A program made the position numbers and the translations under genes. Positions 36,079 through 43,293 of a DNA stretch of 64,000 bases are shown in pieces. A model generated the notes under the pieces. The model saw only the letters and a program-made list of their open reading frames with translations. It did no database searches and was not told where the DNA came from. The DNA is from SPJN01 sp965229935 (lineage in GTDB: Bacteria > Pseudomonadota > Alphaproteobacteria > SPJN01). Numbering within the stretch: position 1 is the stretch's first letter; every line of letters begins with the position of its first letter. Where the stretch lies: the NCBI GenBank assembly GCA_965229935.1, contig CBDDKB010000002.1, positions 2,046,001 to 2,110,000 of the forward strand, in the 5' to 3' direction.

Positions 36079-36498
36079 ATGTCGCTGAATGGCACAAAAA
36101 CACTCGACAATCTGAAAGAAGCATTTGCAGGCGAAAGCCAGGCCAACCGCCGTTACCTCTATTTCGCGCAAAAAGCCGATATTGAAGGTTACAATGATGT
36201 GGCAACCGTTTTCCGCTCAACCGCAGAAGGCGAAACAGGTCACGCCCACGGTCATCTGGAATTCATGGAAGAAGTTGGCGACCCCGCAACGGGTGAGCCG
36301 ATCGGGTCCACTGAAAACAATCTAAAGGCCGCCATCGCCGGTGAAACACACGAATATACCGACATGTATCCGGGTATGGCGCGTACCGCCCGCGAAGAAG
36401 GCTTTGACGAAATCGCTGACTGGTTTGAAACACTGGCCAAGGCTGAAAAAAGCCATGCCGGTCGCTTCACCCGCGCGCTGGAATCACTCGACGGCTAA
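36079..36498 (+). CDS. Rubrerythrin-like di-iron protein (no rubredoxin domain)
   Basis: 139 residues from ATG 36079, preceded by GAGGGAGA; the frame is open upstream but not coding. Ferritin-like four-helix protein with di-iron ligands in AFAGESQANRRYLYFA, the E-x-x-H of EGETGHAHGH, AAIAGETHEYTDMYPGMA, and KAEKSHAGRF. It lacks the C-terminal rubredoxin domain, like sulerythrin-type or stand-alone erythrins. Likely peroxide reduction. The following Fe-S and DUF3501 genes form a conserved set with it. Confidence 0.9.
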   Translation: MSLNGTKTLDNLKEAFAGESQANRRYLYFAQKADIEGYNDVATVFRSTAEGETGHAHGHLEFMEEVGDPATGEPIGSTENNLKAAIAGETHEYTDMYPGMARTAREEGFDEIADWFETLAKAEKSHAGRFTRALESLDG

Positions 36499-36596
36499 TT
36501 AGCCCGATCTTCCAGACCTAAAAAATGATCGGGCTGCGTCGTAGATCGGCGTGGCCCGACTTTTTGGCCCCATTTCACAGAAAAATAGAGGCAAAT

Positions 36597-37934
36597 ATGC
36601 GCGAAGGCAGTCTAGACGCACCGACACGGCACCCGGTTGATTGGAAAAATCCCGACTTTACCGACCCTGCAAAATTGGACGAAGAATTGCGCCGTCAATT
36701 CGACGTGTGTCATGGGTGCCGGCGCTGCTTTAACCTGTGTGACAGCTTTCCGCGCCTGTTCGACCTGATCGACGAGAGCAAAACGGGCGAGCTTGACTCT
36801 GTCAGCTCTGACGATTTCAAGCCCGTGGTTGATGCCTGCACCTTGTGTGACATGTGCTATCTGACCAAATGCCCTTACGTGCCGCCGCATGAATTCAATA
36901 TTGATTTCCCCCATTTAATGCTGCGCTACCGGGTGATGGAACATCAGCAGGGCAAGACCAGCTTTGCCCAGAACCAGCTATCGAAAATGGACCGCAATGG
37001 CAGGCTGGCCAGCATGGCTGCCCCCATCGTCAATTGGGGCGGCAAACGTGATAACAAACTGACCCGCCCCATGCTGGAAGCGGTGATGGGCATTGATGAT
37101 GAGGCAGAGCTGCCCCATTTTGAAGGCAAGACATTCGTCAAACGCGCCAAGTCAGACGGATTGACCCCCAATCAAAGCGCCCCCGCCTTTGGTAAGCGCA
37201 AGGCGGTGATCTTTGCCACCTGCGCGGTCAACTACAACAATGCCGCCGTGGGTGAGGCGGCGCGCAAAGTGCTGGCCCAAAACGGTGTTGAAAGCCGGGT
37301 AGAATATCCCGGCTGTTGCGGCATGCCCCACCTTGAACATGGCGATATTGAAAAGGTCGTCGGCCAGTCGGACAAGATTGTCAGCGCGCTATTGCCCCTT
37401 GTTGACGAAGGCTATGACATCATTGCGCTGACCGCCAGTTGCGGGCTGATGCTGAAATTTGAATGGCCTTTGCTCAACCCGGATGACGACCGGTTGAAAA
37501 AGCTGGCCGCTGCCACCTTTGACATCAGCGAATATGTTGTCGATATCGCCAAAAAAGAAGGGTTGGCCGATGGCTTGACCGCCGTTGAAGGCGGCATCAC
37601 CGCTCACCATGCCTGTCATGCGCGGGCGCAGAATATGGGCGCCAAAGCGGCAGAGATGCTGCGCCTGATCCCTGACACCGACATTGATCTGATCGAACGG
37701 TGTGCAGGTCATGGCGGCACCTTTGGGGTGCTGGAAGAAACTTATGACGTTGCGGTCAAGGTTGCCAAACCTGTTGTCCGCGCCGCCAAGAAAACCGCCA
37801 AGGCGCATGTCGTGTCTGACTGCCCGTTGGCAGCCAAACATCTGCATCACATGCTGGAGGGGGAGGACGTCCCCTCCCATGACAGTGTGATGCGCCACCC
37901 GATTGAAATTTTCGCACAAGCCTACGGATTCTAA
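36597..37934 (+). CDS. GlpC/HdrD-like Fe-S protein with CCG domains
   Basis: 445 residues from ATG 36597 (MREGSLDAPTRH); the frame extends to 36525 but the extension is unlike the family. Two 4Fe-4S ferredoxin motifs near the N-terminus (CHGCRRCFNLC and CTLCDMCYLTKCPY) and CCG domains (YPGCCGMPHLEHG about 247-259; HHACHARAQNMG and CAGHGGTFG further on), the plan of heterodisulfide-reductase D / glycerol-3-phosphate dehydrogenase C subunits. It would carry electrons, here plausibly to the adjacent rubrerythrin for peroxide reduction (inference from context). Confidence 0.88.
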   Translation: MREGSLDAPTRHPVDWKNPDFTDPAKLDEELRRQFDVCHGCRRCFNLCDSFPRLFDLIDESKTGELDSVSSDDFKPVVDACTLCDMCYLTKCPYVPPHEFNIDFPHLMLRYRVMEHQQGKTSFAQNQLSKMDRNGRLASMAAPIVNWGGKRDNKLTRPMLEAVMGIDDEAELPHFEGKTFVKRAKSDGLTPNQSAPAFGKRKAVIFATCAVNYNNAAVGEAARKVLAQNGVESRVEYPGCCGMPHLEHGDIEKVVGQSDKIVSALLPLVDEGYDIIALTASCGLMLKFEWPLLNPDDDRLKKLAAATFDISEYVVDIAKKEGLADGLTAVEGGITAHHACHARAQNMGAKAAEMLRLIPDTDIDLIERCAGHGGTFGVLEETYDVAVKVAKPVVRAAKKTAKAHVVSDCPLAAKHLHHMLEGEDVPSHDSVMRHPIEIFAQAYGF

Positions 37935-37939
37935 TCTTT

Positions 37940-38533
37940 ATGCCTAAAGCAGATCGCATCATCACCGCCGACGATATCCTGTCGCTGGACGACTATATCC
38001 CTGTGCGCAAGGAAAAGCGCAGCGCGCTTGTTGCTATGAAAAAGCCGCGCCGCCTGCACCTTGGCCCGCACGCGACCGCCTATTTTGAAAATTGGGACAC
38101 GATGTGGGCCCAGATTCAAGAAATGCTCTATATCGAAAAGGGCGGGGACGAACAGCTACAGGACGAGCTTGCTGCCTATAACCCCCTGATCCCGCAGGGC
38201 AATGATCTTGTCTGCACCTTTATGTTCGAGATTGACGAGCCTGCCCGGCGATTGAATATTTTGCGCCAGCTTGGCGGCATTGAAAATCACATCTTCCTGC
38301 AAGTGGGTAATGAAAAGATTTATGCCCGCCCGGAAGAAGATGTGGAACGCACCACCCCCGATGGCAAAACAAGCTCCGTCCACTTTTTCCACTTTGATTT
38401 GACGGATGCACAAATCGCCACTTTCCGCGATGCAGGCACGCAGGTTATGTTGGGCGCTGATCACGAAAATTACGCCCATTTGGCACTGTTGTCGGACGAA
38501 GGGCGGCAAAGCCTAGCAGATGACTTTGCATAA
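37940..38533 (+). CDS. DUF3501 family protein
   Basis: 197-residue soluble protein of unknown function with the opening ITADDILSLDDYIPVRKEKR, PHATAYFENWDTMWAQIQEML and ICTFMFEIDE-type strand (LVCTFMFEIDEPARR), as in DUF3501. It starts 5 nt after the Fe-S protein gene. The rubrerythrin / CCG Fe-S / DUF3501 trio recurs together in alphaproteobacteria, so it is probably a third component of one redox system. Confidence 0.8.
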   Translation: MPKADRIITADDILSLDDYIPVRKEKRSALVAMKKPRRLHLGPHATAYFENWDTMWAQIQEMLYIEKGGDEQLQDELAAYNPLIPQGNDLVCTFMFEIDEPARRLNILRQLGGIENHIFLQVGNEKIYARPEEDVERTTPDGKTSSVHFFHFDLTDAQIATFRDAGTQVMLGADHENYAHLALLSDEGRQSLADDFA

Positions 38534-38587
38534 GGGCGCAAAGCTGCTAATATAGTTTTACACCTTTTCGGTGAGTGGCAATGAAAG

Positions 38588-38637
38588 CCGGTCCATCAGC
38601 CTTTTTCGAAAGACGCGATGGGCCGGTTTTTATTTTT
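38588..38637. terminator. Terminator between DUF3501 gene and the accessory operon
   Basis: Stem CCGGTCCATC (38588-38597) / GATGGGCCGG (38617-38626, one G-T pair) followed by TTTTTATTTTT. It ends the plus-strand unit; the T-run overlaps the last codons of the convergent minus-strand gene. Confidence 0.75.
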
Positions 38638-39184
38638 GTGGGGCAGCGTCAACAACACCGAAGTTTGGCCCCAATATTTCGGATGGGCAGGACGGACGAA
38701 GCAGGCCAACATCGGTGCCCGGTGCAACATCCTCTATCTTGCCTAAATAGTTGATACCGGAAATACCAAACCAGTCATCTGGTACCGACACATATAGATC
38801 ATCAATTTGCTTCTCTTGGTCAGGCCAGATTGTCAAAAAGGCACCGGAGATTTCGACCATGTGGCCGACGCATAATTCCTTGCCGTCACGCGGATAGTTC
38901 ACAAGCAGATAGGTTCCATATTCTTCCCGCTCTGCAGATTGTTTGTTCACAAACAAAACAGGGTCGCCATTGTTCAGCGTGTCACTTTGATAAAGATAGC
39001 CACGCACAACGACATATTGCATCAAATAGGTCAGGGGGCGGTCCAACAGATCATAGATCGAAACCAATCCAACCTCTTCATAAACCTTGGGCGTCTTAAA
39101 CAGATGCCCCCATACATGCCATCCCAGCGCTGCAACAGCACCGACAATCAATCCGATATAGAGGCTGAGAATAAGTTTCTTCAT
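38630..39184 (-). CDS. Membrane-anchored protein, paralogue of the upstream gene (candidate immunity)
   Basis: 184 residues from ATG 39184, overlapping the upstream stop by 4 nt (ATGA). N-terminal transmembrane segment (about 4-26, LILSLYIGLIVGAVAALGW) and a periplasmic-side domain with VSIYDLLDRPLTYLMQYVVV-RGYL, then YLGKIED and the C-terminal RPSCPS motif. It is clearly related to the protein upstream: same length, same anchor, same ED and RPSCPS landmarks. The (V)xGYL strand pattern resembles OB-like domains of small lipoproteins. Tandem paralogues directly behind an effector-like gene suggest immunity proteins; function is inferred. Confidence 0.6.
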   Translation of the reverse strand: MKKLILSLYIGLIVGAVAALGWHVWGHLFKTPKVYEEVGLVSIYDLLDRPLTYLMQYVVVRGYLYQSDTLNNGDPVLFVNKQSAEREEYGTYLLVNYPRDGKELCVGHMVEISGAFLTIWPDQEKQIDDLYVSVPDDWFGISGINYLGKIEDVAPGTDVGLLRPSCPSEILGPNFGVVDAAPQK

Positions 39185-39756
39185 TCGACGTCGCCCTCGA
39201 TATAGGGTCTGGGCATGATACGTTGTCCCCACGGATCGCGCTGGATGCCGAAACCATAATTATCTGGCAATAGGTTAGAAGGGCAAGATGGCCGCCTTAA
39301 ACCGGGGGTTGGCAGGTTCATACTATCTTCCAGTTTGCCAAAATATTCGATATCGCCAATGCCAATCTTGTTCGCGACAAAGCTGTAATATTCGTTTTTT
39401 GGCAGGTTCATGCGGGAGACACCCATCACACGGACATAGCTGTTTAAGCAAGCAATCTTTGCGTCGCCCGGATAGGCAATAGCGACCGCCAAAGAATCAT
39501 TCTGCATCTCAGCATCTTCTTTTGATGCATAAATCAACGCATCATAGTCCCCTCTACTTTCGGCCAAATAGCCCTGAACGGTAATGCGCTTATTCAGATA
39601 GCGTAGAGGATTTGCCGCCAGTTCTTGTATTGGCACCACTCCGAACGATCTGAACTTGTGAAGCTGATGGAACCCAAATCCCCAATTTTGCCAAAAGGCC
39701 CATGCCCCGACGACAAGACCGATATGGGCAAGGGCAATGACCAACCATTTTTTCAT
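39181..39756 (-). CDS. Membrane-anchored protein, paralogue of the downstream gene (candidate immunity)
   Basis: 191 residues. N-terminal helix (about 4-22, WLVIALAHIGLVVGAWAFW), then FGVVPIQELAANPLRYLNKR with ITVQGYL, a strand with ALIYASKEDAE, YFGKLED and RRPSCPSNLLPDNYG at the end. Two Cys besides the anchor. It begins 25 nt downstream of the 432-residue effector-like gene and is coupled to its paralogue by a 4-nt overlap. The domain would sit on the outer face of the inner membrane. Confidence 0.6.
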   Translation of the reverse strand: MKKWLVIALAHIGLVVGAWAFWQNWGFGFHQLHKFRSFGVVPIQELAANPLRYLNKRITVQGYLAESRGDYDALIYASKEDAEMQNDSLAVAIAYPGDAKIACLNSYVRVMGVSRMNLPKNEYYSFVANKIGIGDIEYFGKLEDSMNLPTPGLRRPSCPSNLLPDNYGFGIQRDPWGQRIMPRPYIEGDVE

Positions 39757-39781
39757 TCACGTTCCTCCTTGCCCATCTTGG

Positions 39782-41080
39782 TTACATACTGCCGGGCATC
39801 CCGTCTGTTTTCGACCGCGGTCTTTCAGTAAAACCATCCTCTGTCACACGGCCCTTGTGAGTCCATATCTCAAATGACCCATCGGGTCTCCCGACAAAAT
39901 ACGGTAGTTGATTATCAGCCCCCGGCGCTACCGCAAAATTCTCGCTAGGTTTATACTCGGATACCGGGCCATATATAACAATACCAACAGCCCCTTTGGG
40001 CGCCTTAATCGGCGCCATGCCGCCATCACCGCCTCTTGAAATGGTTGGGTTGATACGATCACTCAACCGAAATTGCGGCACCATCTTACCATCTATTTCC
40101 TTTGGCTCTACAGCCACAATAAACGCCGCCTGCGGCTCACCCTTTTGTAAACTATACCCCGGCAGTCCCGCGTTCCGCTTCCGGCCAGGGCGCGGCATAT
40201 AAAACGGCCCCTTGCTATTGTCGCGAACATACTCTCGCAAAGGTTCAGGCGGTGATGTTTGATTATAGTCGGCATTGTGTTGATCATATTCAGATTGTAA
40301 CAAGCCCATTATGTTCCGCGCATAATCCTCAGCAGTTTCTGCATGTTCTGTTGAAATTTTCTTGCCAGATTGATCCCATCTGAAGCGATCTGGTGCCTCG
40401 CTTTTCTTGTCCGTATTGTTTTGCCCATCAGAATCAACAGATGCATCAGTCATAGTATTGGGCTGCATGGGGCTGGCGTCTGCAACCATGTTTGACGTGC
40501 CCCGTGCCTTCTCTACAATCGCGCGGGCCTGTTCCTTATTATGCTGGTCCTTACCAATAGCCGCCAATGGCTTGATCAGTGGCAGTGCCCCATCGGGTGC
40601 TTTGACCGGGCTGTGGGCCTTGCCAGTTCCGTCCAATGCGTGGCCTGATTGGGAGGAAAGTTGAATGATTGTCGGCTCGTCCACCCCCTTGCGAAATAGA
40701 GTATCGCGGGGCGGTGCCGGTTCCGTCTTACCCGGCTGAAATGGCAGTTTATTAATCAATTGGGGATCAATGCCTGCTAGCCGTGGCAGCAGACGTTTGG
40801 AAAAATCCAGCTCAACATCTGTCGGGGCGTCCGGCTGATAGAACCGATTGGCAAAGCCCGATGGTTTCGCCGGGTCCGTTTGGCTGTTGATATATTGTTC
40901 AGCCTGAAGCGGGGCGACACCCAGGCCGTCGCGCAATCCCTTAAACGCAAATTGTTGATCATCGTCCCAGTCATAGGCCGTTGAGGGCAGATCAAATGCC
41001 TTGCGCCTGTTCCGGCGCATCCGGTCCGCCCCATCTGATTTACGCTGAAACAAAGTCCGTTTTACATCTTCAATCGTCAT
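39782..41080 (-). CDS. Effector-like protein of unknown function (candidate toxin)
   Basis: 432 residues, no signal peptide or membrane segment. N-terminal about 150 residues are basic and compact (KRTLFQRKSDGADRMRRNRR), the middle (about 150-245) is low-complexity Asp/Asn/Ser/Ala as in flexible linkers, and the C-terminal about 180 residues form a separate domain with AAFIVAVEPKEIDG, APKGAVGIVIYGPVSEY, PSENFA, and YFVGRPDGSFEIW. The last pattern recalls the end of DUF4329 domains of polymorphic toxins, but the metal-binding His pair expected there is absent, so this is weak. Strong ribosome site GGAGGG and a near-consensus promoter precede it. Confidence 0.55.
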   Translation of the reverse strand: MTIEDVKRTLFQRKSDGADRMRRNRRKAFDLPSTAYDWDDDQQFAFKGLRDGLGVAPLQAEQYINSQTDPAKPSGFANRFYQPDAPTDVELDFSKRLLPRLAGIDPQLINKLPFQPGKTEPAPPRDTLFRKGVDEPTIIQLSSQSGHALDGTGKAHSPVKAPDGALPLIKPLAAIGKDQHNKEQARAIVEKARGTSNMVADASPMQPNTMTDASVDSDGQNNTDKKSEAPDRFRWDQSGKKISTEHAETAEDYARNIMGLLQSEYDQHNADYNQTSPPEPLREYVRDNSKGPFYMPRPGRKRNAGLPGYSLQKGEPQAAFIVAVEPKEIDGKMVPQFRLSDRINPTISRGGDGGMAPIKAPKGAVGIVIYGPVSEYKPSENFAVAPGADNQLPYFVGRPDGSFEIWTHKGRVTEDGFTERPRSKTDGMPGSM

Positions 41081-41124
41081 TTTTATTGCCCTCCATCATT
41101 GTCATTTCGCACCAAATGTTGCAA

Positions 41125-41153
41125 ATATAACCACAATAAATGCACAATGTCAA
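41125..41153 (-). promoter_or_regulatory. Near-consensus promoter of the accessory operon
   Basis: On the minus strand TTGACA (41153-41148), 17-bp spacer, TTATAT (41130-41125), about 45 bp before the ATG at 41080. The best sigma-70 match in the window, implying strong, constitutive expression of the effector-like gene and its two companions. Confidence 0.65.
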
Positions 41154-41330
41154 GCATAAAATGCAACACACGTATTGGGAGCCTGTTGGTGTGGATGTAG
41201 GCAATGCTTCAGCTGCCATGCCCCCTTACCCTGCCGCTGGCCGCACCTCCCCACTTGCGGCCCCGTTGCTGTCGCCCTACACTCCGCTGACAAAAAATCA
41301 AACTGTAACAGGTCAAAATTGGGGGCAGAT

Positions 41331-42551
41331 ATGTCTATTGATTTCTCACTTTCACCCGAGGTGGAGGCGCTGCGTGAGCGCGTCCGCGATTTCATCGAAA
41401 CCATCGTCAAACCGACCGAGGCTGAGATCGACGAAGAGGATCGCGACAGCCTGATCAAAGGCGTCATCAAAATGCGGACAGAGGCGCAGAAGCGCGGCCT
41501 TTGGCTACCCCATATGCCAAAAGAACATGGCGGCATGGGCATCGGTCATGTCGGCCTTGCCATGGTACAGGCAGAGGCGGCCCGCGCCCGCTTTGGCCCC
41601 TTTGCCATGAATTGCCAAGCGCCCGATGAAGGCAATATGCACACGCTGGAAAAATGGGGCAGCGAGGAACAAAAAGAAAAATACCTCAAGCCATTGTTGG
41701 AAAGCCGCAGCCGGTCATGCTTTGCCATGACAGAGCCTGAGGTCGCGGGGTCCGACCCGACCCTGATCCGCACCACCGCCAAGATGGACGGAAATGAATG
41801 GGTTATCAATGGCCATAAATGGTTCATCAGCGGGGCCAAGTCTGCCAAGTTCGCGATCCTGATTGCCCGCACCGAAGATGATCCAGAAATCCCGCAGGCT
41901 GCCAACAGCGCCTTCATCATCGACCTGCCGCAAGAAGGCTGGGATGATGTGCGCGAGGTGTCGACCATGCATGGCTCCACCGGGCATTCAGAAATTGTGA
42001 TCAAGGATTTGCGCGTACCCGCCGATGCGATTTTGGGCGGACGCGGCAATGGTCATCTGCTCGGTCAATCACGGCTTGGCCCCGCCCGGCTTGCGCATTG
42101 TATGCGCTGGTTAGGGCAGGCTGAAACCGCGCTAGAGATGATGATCGACCGGGCCACCAAACGCTTTGCCCACGGATCGCTATTGTCAGAAAAGCAAGGC
42201 ATTCAATGGATGATCGCCGACAGTTCGATGGAACTTTATCAGGCGAAACTAATGGTGCTGCATGCCGCCTATAAGATCGACAATGGCGAAGACTTTAAGT
42301 CCGAAGTTTCAATGGCCAAGCATTTCGTTGCCAATATGTTGGGCCGCGTCATCGACCGCGCCATTCAGGTGCATGGGGCGCTGGGCTATTCCAACGACAC
42401 GCCGCTTGCCCATATGGCGCAACAGGCGCGGTGGGCACGCTTTGCCGATGGTGCGGACGAAGTGCATCAGTGGCGCATCGCTGAACGGTCCATCAAGGCC
42501 TATCAGGAAACTGGGTCAGTTGCGAACGCGACGGGCAATCTACCGCTCTAA
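41331..42551 (+). CDS. Acyl-CoA dehydrogenase
   Basis: FAD-dependent alpha,beta-dehydrogenase of 406 residues. Start ATG 41331 after GGGGGCAG; the frame is open upstream but not coding. Seen: N-terminal helical domain, the FAD signature CFAMTEPEVAGSDP (about 125), the middle strand region NGHKWFISGA, and a C-terminal helical domain with QVHGALGYSNDTPLAHM. The substrate cannot be told; this long form resembles the ACAD10/11-like acyl-CoA dehydrogenases. Confidence 0.92.
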   Translation: MSIDFSLSPEVEALRERVRDFIETIVKPTEAEIDEEDRDSLIKGVIKMRTEAQKRGLWLPHMPKEHGGMGIGHVGLAMVQAEAARARFGPFAMNCQAPDEGNMHTLEKWGSEEQKEKYLKPLLESRSRSCFAMTEPEVAGSDPTLIRTTAKMDGNEWVINGHKWFISGAKSAKFAILIARTEDDPEIPQAANSAFIIDLPQEGWDDVREVSTMHGSTGHSEIVIKDLRVPADAILGGRGNGHLLGQSRLGPARLAHCMRWLGQAETALEMMIDRATKRFAHGSLLSEKQGIQWMIADSSMELYQAKLMVLHAAYKIDNGEDFKSEVSMAKHFVANMLGRVIDRAIQVHGALGYSNDTPLAHMAQQARWARFADGADEVHQWRIAERSIKAYQETGSVANATGNLPL

Positions 42552-42591
42552 TATTGGTTCATTGTTAGCGCGCCGCCGGACGGAAAAGTCT

Positions 42592-43149
42592 TCACCTTTT
42601 CCTGACGGTCGCTTGTTCATTCCGGCTAACCGGATTGCAATAGTAAACCATCATGTGACGGGTCAGGGGATCAAGCCCCTTGCCCGCTTCCTTGGCGCGG
42701 ATGGCAAGATAGTCCGGCCCCAGGGCCATTGATGACACAGGCTCAAACCCCAGCTTTTCATAATAGGGCGAGTTCCACGGCACCAGTATGTCCGTTGATA
42801 GGGTGACGGCGAACGCCCCCGCGTCGCGCGCCAATGCTTTCACGCGATCAACCAACGCTGTGCCAATCCCCTGCCGCCCCCATTCGGGCACGACCGACAG
42901 CTCCTCAATATGAAGGCCTTGGGGCATGTCCAAATAATGGACAAAGCCGATGGGCACATCATCCCCATCAACCGCAACCACCGTATCGCCGCCACTTTGT
43001 TCATAGCGTGCCAGCGTGAAATCACCCGGGCCGATATCATCTTCGCTAAAGAATCCGGCATCGATAAACCGTTGATCCGATCGCCGTTCAATCACGGGTA
43101 GCAGTGCCAGTTCGTTTTCGCCTATCGGTCTAATGGTCCAACCAGACAT
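42592..43149 (-). CDS. GNAT family N-acetyltransferase
   Basis: 185 residues from ATG 43149 (MSGWTIRPI), preceded by GTGAGGGG; the frame extends four codons upstream. Acetyl-CoA loop EWGRQGIGTALVDRV (about 89-103) is a clean Q/RxxGxG/A match, and SPYYEKLGFEPVSS is the usual C-terminal motif. Target unknown. Convergent with the acyl-CoA dehydrogenase gene. Confidence 0.9.
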   Translation of the reverse strand: MSGWTIRPIGENELALLPVIERRSDQRFIDAGFFSEDDIGPGDFTLARYEQSGGDTVVAVDGDDVPIGFVHYLDMPQGLHIEELSVVPEWGRQGIGTALVDRVKALARDAGAFAVTLSTDILVPWNSPYYEKLGFEPVSSMALGPDYLAIRAKEAGKGLDPLTRHMMVYYCNPVSRNEQATVRKR

Positions 43150-43293
43150 AAAGCCCCTCACAGTCTTGTTAACCAGTGAATTTCGCTAATGGTGCAGAAA
43201 GGCACTGATTTTATTTGCAGGCCTATAGCGGATATGGCTAGGGTAGGGCCATAAAGAATTTAGAAACCATAATAGATTTTTAGGGGGCATTTC

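Noticed and set aside
35703..36185. Open frames on both strands between fabA and rubrerythrin, one with a hydrophobic stretch
   Set aside because: They overlap the rubrerythrin start, have no ribosome site and look like shadow frames.
39782..41080. Confident DUF4329 toxin assignment
   Set aside because: Only the terminal G-R-P-D-G-S pattern is similar and the expected His pair is missing; kept as a weak hint only.
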